Origin: Chthoniobacter flavus
GTDB taxonomy: Bacteria; Verrucomicrobiota; Verrucomicrobiia; Chthoniobacterales; DYNR01
Length of the DNA stretch: 10,255 nt
NCBI GenBank assembly: GCA_020720945.1
Contig: DYNR01000066.1
Span: 1-10,255, forward strand
Reading direction: 5' to 3'
Shown here: positions 1-6,117 of the stretch, piece by piece
How positions within the stretch are numbered: the stretch's first letter is position 1
Layout: every line of letters starts with the position of its first letter
Program-made: the position numbers and the translations under genes
The notes under the pieces: generated by a model
Seen by the model: the letters and a program-made list of their open reading frames with translations, nothing else
Told to the model about the DNA's origin: nothing
Database searches by the model: none

Positions 1-4
1 CACC

Positions 5-568
5 CTAAACCTTCTCGACTTGCCAATACTCAAGATCCACGACGACTTCGCGGTCAAAAATGATCACAGAAACACGCAACTTGCCTCGCACCGGATCGAT
101 CTCCACAACAACACCAGGTTGATTTTCAAACGGCCCGTCTGAAACCTTCACCTTGTCACCCACTTCAAACTCAATCTTCGGTTTGACATTTTCCTTCAAA
201 TCGTCAATCTGCGAAAGCAACGCTTCCACTTCCTTCCGGGGCATCGGCGACGGCTTGCCCTTGTGCCCCGCAAAACCCAAAACACCATTCGTCTCGCGAA
301 TGAAATACCACGACTTCTCAACGAGCTTGTTCTCCTCGTCAAAAAGCTTCATGTTCACAATGATATACCCAGGGAAAAACTTGCGGTTCGTTTCGTGCTT
401 CTTCCCTCGTTTGATTTCCCGAACCCTCTCGCTGGGAATCAAAACATTGTAAATATATTCCCCCATTTCCTCCGTTTTGATCCGCAGGTTGATGTTGTCT
501 AAAACCTTTTTCTCACTACCCGAGAGAACTTGAACGACATACCATTGATCGCGTGGAGAGGTGGACAT
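5..568 (-). CDS. nusG: Transcription termination/antitermination factor NusG
   Basis: This 187-residue protein is NusG, which binds RNA polymerase through its N-terminal NGN domain and modulates elongation, Rho termination and transcription-translation coupling. The NGN domain covers about residues 8-110, beginning WYVVQV and carrying the hallmark FFPGYI at 64-69. The C-terminal KOW domain (134-187) starts FEVGDKVKV and has the usual DGPF turn at 144-147. Length and domain order are normal. The start is the ATG at 566-568, the first Met before the conserved WYVVQ. The 20 bases upstream are A/T-rich with no Shine-Dalgarno motif. It lies 92 bases downstream of secE on the same strand, the usual bacterial secE-nusG arrangement, so the two are probably cotranscribed. 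The gene ends four bases inside the window edge, so whatever follows (usually rplK) is not visible. Confidence 0.97.
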   Translation of the reverse strand: MSTSPRDQWYVVQVLSGSEKKVLDNINLRIKTEEMGEYIYNVLIPSERVREIKRGKKHETNRKFFPGYIIVNMKLFDEENKLVEKSWYFIRETNGVLGFAGHKGKPSPMPRKEVEALLSQIDDLKENVKPKIEFEVGDKVKVSDGPFENQPGVVVEIDPVRGKLRVSVIIFDREVVVDLEYWQVEKV

Positions 569-660
569 TGTTTAATAAATAGAAATTACAGGATTCGGAT
601 GAATTTGGGCGGGCTTGCTCCTCAAAAAGAAGGATTTTGTAAAAACAAAACTTCAACCCG

Positions 661-876
661 TCAAGGCGTTGTCAAAAAGCCGACGACATTGATTGTCACT
701 AAATCAAAAAATGCGATATACCCCCCTAGAAGGAGCATCGCAATAATAACCACTACCGTTGAATCCCAAAGTTCTTTGTAACGCTTAAACCCCTTTTCGT
801 TGGGGTCCCAAGGCCACTGCGCCTTAGAAAGCTCCACACGGACTTCCGCAATGAAATTTTTCGTTTTTGCAAACAT
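661..876 (-). CDS. secE: Preprotein translocase subunit SecE
   Basis: This 71-residue protein is SecE, the small essential clamp subunit of the SecYEG channel in the inner membrane. It has the short single-span form typical of most bacteria. The amphipathic helix (about residues 6-21) contains EVRVELSKAQWP, matching the conserved F..EV..EL.K..WP signature. One transmembrane helix follows at about 40-60, then a short tail. Odd feature: between the Trp-Pro and the Ser-Thr-Val-Val that opens the membrane helix there are about 17 charged and aromatic residues (22-38, WDPNEKGF onward). This stretch is much longer than in E. coli-type SecE; from memory it resembles Verrucomicrobiota SecE. The start is the ATG at 874-876. 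No Shine-Dalgarno motif precedes it. The gene sits between tRNA-Trp and nusG on the same strand. Confidence 0.95.
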   Translation of the reverse strand: MFAKTKNFIAEVRVELSKAQWPWDPNEKGFKRYKELWDSTVVVIIAMLLLGGYIAFFDLVTINVVGFLTTP

Positions 877-932
877 ACAAGGAAAAAGAAATTTAAGAAG
901 CCGGACGGACGATTAACAAGTTCCGCAGAGAA

Positions 933-1005
933 CACGTCAGGAGGGACTCGAACCCCCAACCGACGGTTTTGGAGACCGCAACTCTACCAATTGAGCTACT
1001 GACGT
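933..1005 (-). tRNA. tRNA-Trp (anticodon CCA)
   Basis: On the minus strand this folds as a full cloverleaf. A perfect 7-bp acceptor stem (ACGTCAG with CTGACGT) is followed by a D arm with GCTC/GAGT and the AATTGGTA loop. The anticodon loop is CTCCAAA with anticodon CCA (complement of 970-972), and the T arm has a TTCGAGT loop. The discriminator base is G (933), as expected for bacterial tRNA-Trp. The 3' CCA is not encoded (the next bases read TT), so it must be added by nucleotidyltransferase. It lies 39 bases after tuf and 56 bases before secE, so it is probably cut from a tuf-secE-nusG transcript. Confidence 0.96.
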
Positions 1006-1044
1006 ATCACTGCAGACAACTTTCGATATCCTACGGACTACAAA

Positions 1045-2229
1045 TTAGTCGAGAATATCGCCGACGCGACCTGCACCTACCGTGCGGCCACCTTCGCGAA
1101 TCGCGAAGCGGATGGTTTTTTCCATCGCAATCGGGGTGATCAAATCGATTTCCACCGAGACATTGTCGCCAGGCATCACCATCTCAACCCCTTCAGGGAG
1201 CTTGATGTTACCCGTCACATCCGTCGTGCGGAAATAGAACTGCGGGCGGTAGTTGGAGAAAAACGGAGTGTGGCGTCCTCCCTCGTCTTTGCTCAAAATA
1301 TACACTTCCGCTTTGAATTTACGGTGCGGCTTAATCGTGTTCGGCTTGGCGATAACTTGACCCCGCTCGATGTTCTCTTTCTTGATACCGCGAAGCAAAA
1401 GCCCCACATTATCACCGGCACGCGCTTCATCAAGAAGCTTGCGGAACATTTCGATGTCCGTGCAAGTCGTCTTTTGCGTGTCGCGAAGACCGACGATTTC
1501 GACTTCTTCCATCTTCTTGAGGATCCCGCGTTCCACGCGACCCGTGGCAACCGTCCCACGACCTTCGATGTTGAACACATCTTCGACCGGAAGCAAGAAG
1601 GTTTGATCCAACGGACGAACGGGCTCCGGAATGTAAGCGTCCACCGCATCCATCAGTTCGAGGATGTTCTTCTCGTATTCTTCGCTGCCTTCCAACGCTT
1701 TGAGCGCGCTGCCTTTGACAATCGGAATATCGTCACCAGGAAATTCATACTTGCAAAGAAGTTCGCGCACTTCCATTTCCACGAGTTCGAGCAGGTCTTT
1801 GTCATCGACCATATCGACTTTGTTCATGAAAACAACCATCGCCGGCACGCCGACTTGGCGGGCGAGGAGGATGTGTTCGCGGGTCTGGGGCATCGGACCA
1901 TCTGCCGCACTAACGACCAAAATCGCTCCGTCCATCTGCGCCGCACCCGTGATCATGTTTTTCACATAATCCGCGTGGCCGGGGCAATCGACATGCGCAT
2001 AGTGACGGTTGTCGGTCTCATACTCAACATGCGCAGTGTTGATCGTAATCCCGCGTTCTCTTTCTTCAGGAGCTGCATCGATTTGAGCGTAGCTGCGAGC
2101 CTGTGCTTTACCGGATTTGGCCAAAATCGTAGTAATGGCCGCGGTAAGCGTCGTTTTACCGTGATCCACGTGACCAATCGTGCCGATGTTCACATGGGGT
2201 TTGTTCCTCTTGAATTGTTCTTTAGCCAT
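1045..2229 (-). CDS. tuf: Translation elongation factor Tu (EF-Tu)
   Basis: This 394-residue protein is EF-Tu, the GTPase that delivers aminoacyl-tRNA to the ribosome. It has all the G motifs: the P-loop GHVDHGKT at 19-26, the switch I segment ERERGITIN at 56-64, DCPGH at 81-85 including catalytic His85, NKVD at 136-139, and GSALKAL further on. Domain 2 (GRGTVATGRVERG) and domain 3 (GGRHTPFFSNYRPQFYFRT, ending GRTVGAGRVGDIL) are complete. Length is standard. The ATG at 2227-2229 gives the usual N-terminus MAKEQFKRNKPH. The upstream bases are A/T-rich without a Shine-Dalgarno motif, surprising for one of the most highly expressed genes of the cell. It lies between tRNA-Thr (49 bases upstream) and tRNA-Trp. 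Expression probably comes from the promoter ahead of tRNA-Thr. Whether a second tuf copy exists elsewhere cannot be told. Confidence 0.99.
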   Translation of the reverse strand: MAKEQFKRNKPHVNIGTIGHVDHGKTTLTAAITTILAKSGKAQARSYAQIDAAPEERERGITINTAHVEYETDNRHYAHVDCPGHADYVKNMITGAAQMDGAILVVSAADGPMPQTREHILLARQVGVPAMVVFMNKVDMVDDKDLLELVEMEVRELLCKYEFPGDDIPIVKGSALKALEGSEEYEKNILELMDAVDAYIPEPVRPLDQTFLLPVEDVFNIEGRGTVATGRVERGILKKMEEVEIVGLRDTQKTTCTDIEMFRKLLDEARAGDNVGLLLRGIKKENIERGQVIAKPNTIKPHRKFKAEVYILSKDEGGRHTPFFSNYRPQFYFRTTDVTGNIKLPEGVEMVMPGDNVSVEIDLITPIAMEKTIRFAIREGGRTVGAGRVGDILD

Positions 2230-2278
2230 GATTTTAAAGTTTTGTCTGCGTTGTTATGGTTTTTTTGCGCGTAGCAGC

Positions 2279-2354
<76 letters not shown>

Positions 2355-2483
2355 ATCGTTGGTTGGCCTGAGCCAGGGTAAAATAGATCACCAGCGCTAG
2401 CGCACTTCGCCACAGAATCAAAACCCGGTTCCTCGCTCCCGCGCATCCCCCGAATCGAAATCCCGCAACAAAGTTGGACTATG

Positions 2484-2511
2484 AGGTTATCAAGAATACC
2501 CGTGCTGTCAA
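2484..2511 (-). promoter_or_regulatory. Probable promoter of the tRNA-Thr/tuf/secE/nusG operon
   Basis: Read on the minus strand there is an exact TTGACA (complement of 2506-2511), a 16-base spacer, and TAACCT (complement of 2484-2489) preceded directly by TGA, which fits the TGn of an extended -10. Just upstream (about 2512-2540) lies a tract rich in A and T runs, resembling the UP elements of strong stable-RNA promoters. Transcription would begin near 2475, leaving a leader of roughly 120 bases before tRNA-Thr. The -10 matches the consensus at only three of six bases, so the exact site is uncertain. Confidence 0.42.
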
Positions 2512-2560
2512 AAGGAAAATACGAGTTTTTTCTTTTTTTTCCACGGGGGAAAAAACCGGA

Positions 2561-2589
2561 AAAATAAAAAATTAACCCTTCCCTATCAA
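2561..2589 (-). promoter_or_regulatory. Possible second, upstream promoter of the tRNA-Thr/tuf operon
   Basis: On the minus strand TTGATA (complement of 2584-2589) is followed after 17 bases by TATTTT (complement of 2561-2566). The first hexamer matches the sigma-70 consensus at five of six bases, the second at four of six. It lies between the end of gpgS and the TTGACA promoter, in A/T-rich DNA where chance matches are more likely. Confidence 0.25.
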
Positions 2590-2643
2590 CGAGTTACAAT
2601 GATAGACCCCGCAAAGAAAACCTTTCCCCCAATTTTTTCCCGC

Positions 2644-3858
2644 CTAAAAAATGCAAGCGTCGCCTTCCGCCGCATCCAAAATTTCCCGAAATACGCCGGG
2701 GTGCGCGGACTCCACGCGATTCCAATTCGGGATCAGCGGATGCCCCAGCGGGTCGTCCAAATAAATCCTCGAAGCCAAGCGGATGCTCCTCGCAAAAGTG
2801 GCGACCGCAAGCTCCTCTTCCGCCCGGTCGTAACGCAGGCGATTGATCTCCGCATCGGCGGCATAACACCGCATCGTGTCTTGCGCTTTTTGCTGGTAGG
2901 TGGTCAGAAGCGTGTCGAAAATCCCTTGGTCGAGACGGATGCCCTGCCCCGCCATCGCCATAAAAATACACCGCGCCACATCGATGGCCATTTTGTTTAA
3001 CCCCTTGGTCGCATCCTGCGGCGAAAGCTGCTGGTGCTTGTGGTCGTAACGCTCGCAAATCTCTACCTGACAAACGCTTTTCGCTGCTGCAATCCGGTAA
3101 ACCTCCGCCAAAAAACCGACTTCCACACCCCAGTCCGACGGCACTTCCGCCCTCCGCGCCACCTCGATATCAAAACTCGCTTCCCCCGAAAGCGGATACC
3201 GGAAAGAATCCACATACGACAAAAACGGATGCCCGCCCACGATGCTCTCCAACGAGCGGACCAGCGGCGTAAACAACAACCGCATCACCCTCCCGTTCAG
3301 CCGGTCGGAAAAACGCGCGCTATACCCCTTGCAAAAATCAAAACCGAAAGTCGGGTGCGCCACGGGATAACACAACCTCGCCAAAATCTCCCGGCTGTAA
3401 GTCTTGATGTCGCAATCGTGGGTCGCAATCATCCTGGCCTTTCCTCCCGCCAACACATACCCGTAACACAACCACAAATTCCGCCCCTTCCCTCCCGCCC
3501 CCAACTCCACGCCCCGCCCCGCCAACTCGACCGTCAACCGCTTCATCCGCGGCCCATCGTTCCACAGCAATACCGTCTCTTGCCGGAGCCTCGAAAAAAT
3601 CTTTTCCGCACTGCCCCAATCCTCCCGCCCCGCACCATCAATCCCCACCACCACCTGCCGCAAATAAGGGATTTCCGCCACCTGCCCGACAATCCGCTCC
3701 AGCGCCTCACTCCCAAGCTCATTCGCATGGCACGGCAAAACCAACGCGATCGGACAATGGGCGGAAGCCTCTACCAAGGATGCCTCCAACGCCCCCACAT
3801 CCGGATCCCCCAAACGGTGGAATGTCGCCACCGACCCGCTCTGAAAAAAATCCGCCAT
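2644..3858 (-). CDS. gpgS: Glucosyl-3-phosphoglycerate synthase-like glycosyltransferase (GT81)
   Basis: This 404-residue protein resembles GpgS, which transfers a sugar from an NDP-sugar to 3-phosphoglycerate, the first step to the compatible solute glucosylglycerate (or mannosylglycerate in related enzymes). Visible GT-A features are the nucleotide-binding entry IALVLPCHANE (37-47), VVVGIDG (69-75), GGKGRNLW (122-129), the metal-binding DxD as HDCDIKTY (147-154), KGY (177-179), FRYPLSGE (219-226), DWGVEVG (242-248) and YDHKHQ (271-276), whose His273 is the likely metal ligand. The DWG/YDHKHQ pair is typical of GT81. About 130 residues follow this motif, a mostly helical tail. The ATG at 3856-3858 is chosen because earlier in-frame Met codons would run the gene over the divergent surA start. 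It stands alone: no GpgP-type phosphatase is in the window. Donor sugar cannot be read from sequence; a mannosyl enzyme is possible. Confidence 0.82.
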   Translation of the reverse strand: MADFFQSGSVATFHRLGDPDVGALEASLVEASAHCPIALVLPCHANELGSEALERIVGQVAEIPYLRQVVVGIDGAGREDWGSAEKIFSRLRQETVLLWNDGPRMKRLTVELAGRGVELGAGGKGRNLWLCYGYVLAGGKARMIATHDCDIKTYSREILARLCYPVAHPTFGFDFCKGYSARFSDRLNGRVMRLLFTPLVRSLESIVGGHPFLSYVDSFRYPLSGEASFDIEVARRAEVPSDWGVEVGFLAEVYRIAAAKSVCQVEICERYDHKHQQLSPQDATKGLNKMAIDVARCIFMAMAGQGIRLDQGIFDTLLTTYQQKAQDTMRCYAADAEINRLRYDRAEEELAVATFARSIRLASRIYLDDPLGHPLIPNWNRVESAHPGVFREILDAAEGDACIF

Positions 3859-3940
3859 CGCCCCGTTTCTCCCACTTTCCCCCCTCCCTTTGCAACCCCT
3901 ATCTCCCAAAAAAACTTTCTCCCCTACCCGCACTTCGGGG

Positions 3941-3968
3941 TTGCAGGTCTCCGCCTTTGGTGTAAATA
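3941..3968 (+). promoter_or_regulatory. Weak candidate promoter for surA-pdxA
   Basis: In the 119-base divergent gap between gpgS and surA, TTGCAG (3941-3946) is separated by 16 bases from TAAATA (3963-3968). The -10 matches poorly, and the surA ATG lies only nine bases after it, so a transcript from here would be almost leaderless. The promoter of this pair must lie in or near this gap, but its exact site is uncertain. Confidence 0.22.
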
Positions 3969-3977
3969 AAGACCCGT

Positions 3978-4967
3978 ATGCACAAGCTCCTGACCGTTTT
4001 TTTACTCGTTTGCGCCATAGCCGCAACCTCCGCCTCCGCGCAGGAAATCATGGACGGGATCGCCGCCATCGTGAACGGCGATGTCGTCACGATATCGGAG
4101 CTACGGGAACTCACCGCTGCCAGAGAAACATCCCTCCGCCAAAGCTTGCGCGGCGACGAACTCACCCGCGAAGTTTCAAAAATCCGCCACGCCGCCCTCA
4201 AAGACCTCATCGACCGCCAACTCATTTTGCAAGAATACAAAAAGAAGGAATTCAACATCCCCAACTATGTCGTCGAGGACCGCATCCAATCCATCATCCT
4301 CAAAGAGTTCGGCGGCGACCGCGCCGCTTTCGTCAAAACCCTCCAGTCCCAAGGCTACACGATGACCCGCTTCAAAGAGATGGAAAAAAATAAAATCATC
4401 GTCCAGGCCATGCGCCAAGCCAATGTCAAAGACAACTTCGTCATCACCCCCAAACAAGTCCAGGCTTTCTACGACAAAAACCGCGCCGCCTACTCGACCC
4501 CAGAAGAAATCAAACTCCGCATGATCGTCCTCCGCGAAGGCTCCTCCCCCTCCGCCTCCCCACTGCCAGACCTCCCGGACTCCGAAAGCAAAAAAGGCAT
4601 GGCCCAAGAAATCCGCGACAAGCTGGCAAACGGCGGCGACTTCGACCGCATGGCAGCCATGTATTCCGAAGACCCCTCCACCGCAAACATGGGCGGCGAC
4701 TGGGGATGGATCCAGAAAAACACTCTGAACGAACAACTTACAAAAGCAGCGTTCGCTTTGCAAGAAGGCAAAATCAGCCAGGTGATCGCGCTGGGCAGCT
4801 CCTACTACATCATGATGGTGGAATCCCGCAAACCCGCCCGCACCAAGCCGCTCCAAGAAGTCAAAGCGGAAATCGAGCAAAACCTCATGCAGCAAGAGCG
4901 CTCAAAAGCCCAAGACCGCTGGCTGGAAACTTTGCGCAAAACCGCCTTCATCCGAATCCTCGTGTGA
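3978..4967 (+). CDS. surA: SurA-like periplasmic chaperone/peptidyl-prolyl isomerase
   Basis: This 329-residue protein is a SurA-family chaperone that escorts outer-membrane proteins through the periplasm. A signal peptide is clear: a basic start (MHK), a hydrophobic core LLTVFLLVCAIAAT, and a probable cut after Ala21 (SASA/QE). The SurA N-terminal chaperone region (about 24-165) opens DGIAAIVNGDVVTISEL, the family's typical first strand and helix. A single parvulin (PPIC) domain covers about 175-285, with LRMIVL, a helix leading to GGDFDRMAAMYSED, GGDWGWI, and the final strand SSYYIMMVESR. A helical C-terminus follows. E. coli SurA has two parvulin domains and about 428 residues; this one has only one, a common form elsewhere. 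The ATG at 3978 gives the signal peptide directly; no Shine-Dalgarno is seen. Its stop overlaps the pdxA start. Confidence 0.88.
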   Translation: MHKLLTVFLLVCAIAATSASAQEIMDGIAAIVNGDVVTISELRELTAARETSLRQSLRGDELTREVSKIRHAALKDLIDRQLILQEYKKKEFNIPNYVVEDRIQSIILKEFGGDRAAFVKTLQSQGYTMTRFKEMEKNKIIVQAMRQANVKDNFVITPKQVQAFYDKNRAAYSTPEEIKLRMIVLREGSSPSASPLPDLPDSESKKGMAQEIRDKLANGGDFDRMAAMYSEDPSTANMGGDWGWIQKNTLNEQLTKAAFALQEGKISQVIALGSSYYIMMVESRKPARTKPLQEVKAEIEQNLMQQERSKAQDRWLETLRKTAFIRILV

Positions 4968-5860
4968 CCGGAAAAAAAAGAAAACCCATCCTCGGCGTGA
5001 CCGCCGGCGACCCCGCGGGCATCGGCCCGGAAATACTCGCCGCCGCACTCGCCCGCTTTTCGGGAAACGCCGAAATCCGCATCATCGGAAACGCCTCCCC
5101 CATCAAGCCCGGACACCCCACCGAAACCGGGACAAAAATGGCAATCGAAGCCCTCGAAGAAGCCGCCCACCTCGCCCTCCACGGGGCGGTGGACGCCATC
5201 GTCACGGGCCCCGTCAGCAAAACCCACCTCCACCGCGCCGGCTTCGCATTCCCGGGTCAAACCGAGTTTTTCGCCGCCCGCGCCGGAACAGAAAATTTTG
5301 CCATGATCTTGACGGGCAAAGGCTTAACCGTCGGATTGGCGACCATCCACATCCCCGTCCGCGAAATCGCAAACCGCCTGACCGAACCCGCCATCCTCCA
5401 AACGGCCACGCTCTTGGCGGATTTTTTAACCACATTGAAAAATGGAAAACCCCGCGTCGCCGTCGCAGGGCTAAACCCCCACGCCGGAGAAAACGGCGAC
5501 ATCGGCAGAGAAGAAATCGAGCTCATCGGACCCGCCATCGCAAAACTGCAAGCCCGCTTCCCAGGAATTTTTTCCGGCCCCCATTCGCCGGACACCGTCT
5601 TTTCCCAAGCCGTGGCAGGAACCTTCGACGGCGTGCTCTGTATGTATCACGACCAAGGCCTCATCCCGCTGAAACTCCACGCATTCGACCAAGGGGTCAA
5701 TGTCTCTTGGGGGCTGCCTTTCCTCCGCACCAGCCCAGACCACGGAACCGCGTTTGACCTAGCAGGAAAAAAACTCGCACGCCCCGACAGCATGATCGCC
5801 GCGCTCGACCTCGCCGTGAAACTGCAAGATTCCCTCGCGGCCTCACGCAACCGGCTTTAA
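4964..5860 (+). CDS. pdxA: 4-hydroxythreonine-4-phosphate dehydrogenase PdxA
   Basis: PdxA oxidises 4-phosphohydroxy-L-threonine with NAD(P), after which decarboxylation yields the amine that PdxJ condenses into pyridoxine 5'-phosphate (DXP-dependent vitamin B6 route). Family motifs run in order: GDPAGIGPE (15-23), TGPVSK (81-86), GQTEFFA (98-104), TIHIP (127-131), GLNPHAGE (169-176), MYHDQGLIPLK (227-237), GLPFLRTSPDHGTA (250-263). The metal-binding histidines would be His129, His173 and His229. The start is a GTG at 4964 overlapping the surA stop as GTGA, which suggests translational coupling; the frame is open further upstream inside surA, but conservation begins only here. At 298 residues it is about 30 shorter than E. 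coli PdxA, the loss lying between IRIIGNAS and the TGPVSK region. Several PdxA relatives act on other phosphorylated hydroxyacids, so the exact substrate is not certain. Confidence 0.9.
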   Translation: MTGKKRKPILGVTAGDPAGIGPEILAAALARFSGNAEIRIIGNASPIKPGHPTETGTKMAIEALEEAAHLALHGAVDAIVTGPVSKTHLHRAGFAFPGQTEFFAARAGTENFAMILTGKGLTVGLATIHIPVREIANRLTEPAILQTATLLADFLTTLKNGKPRVAVAGLNPHAGENGDIGREEIELIGPAIAKLQARFPGIFSGPHSPDTVFSQAVAGTFDGVLCMYHDQGLIPLKLHAFDQGVNVSWGLPFLRTSPDHGTAFDLAGKKLARPDSMIAALDLAVKLQDSLAASRNRL

Positions 5861-5873
5861 TCCCACTAAAAAT

Positions 5874-5899
5874 CCAAGTGTTTGCGCAAAACACCTTGG
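5874..5899 (+). repeat. Imperfect inverted repeat after pdxA, possible terminator
   Basis: CCAAGTGTTT (5874-5883) pairs with AAACA and CTTGG (5889-5899) as a 10-bp stem with one bulged C at 5894 and a GCGCA loop. It begins 13 bases after the pdxA stop. There is no T run on its right side on the + strand. On the minus strand it is followed by ATTTTTAG, more like a terminator tail, but no minus-strand gene ends here. It may end pdxA transcription or protect the 3' end. Confidence 0.4.
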
Positions 5900-6117
5900 A
5901 AAGCAGGGATTTATCACCGCTCCAGACAAAGGGATCCATCCCCTTGCCAACGAAAAAAAGAATCCCCGTTCAAACATTTCGCTCCTTGCCCTCCATCCCA
6001 AAAAAGCCCATTCTCCTCTCCAGCGAACCTATTGCACCAACGCCCATCCTCTCGCCCTCTCGCCCACACGGACTCAAACCGAAAAACCACCCCCTCTCTA
6101 CACCGACCAAAACACTT

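Noticed and set aside
1270..2274. 334-codon open frame opposite tuf
   Set aside because: It is the antisense shadow of a highly biased gene, His/Arg/Phe-rich, with no recognisable domain.
2394..2403. Perfect 10-base palindrome GCGCTAGCGC in the tRNA-Thr leader
   Set aside because: Too short, with no second copy seen, to call an operator or site.
2355..2500. A further tRNA gene before tRNA-Thr, suggested by TTTCGATTC-like bases
   Set aside because: The flanking bases cannot form a T stem, and no acceptor or anticodon arm can be drawn.
2535..2555. 8-bp A/T hairpin TTTTTTCC-ACGGG-GGAAAAAA as terminator of gpgS
   Set aside because: The stem is mostly A-T, and on the minus strand it is followed by A, not T; it is better explained as the A/T tract upstream of the tuf operon promoter.
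3859..4026. N-terminal extension of gpgS to an ATG at 4026
   Set aside because: It would overlap the signal peptide coding region of the divergent surA, and the added residues show no conservation.
4706..4963. N-terminal extension of pdxA inside surA
   Set aside because: It reads surA out of frame; PdxA conservation begins just after the GTG at 4964.
5878..6117. In-frame upstream extension of maeA adding 80 residues
   Set aside because: The stretch is rich in Pro, Ser and Lys with no family resemblance, and the ATG at 6118 gives the normal malic enzyme N-terminus. The absence of stops fits T-poor composition.
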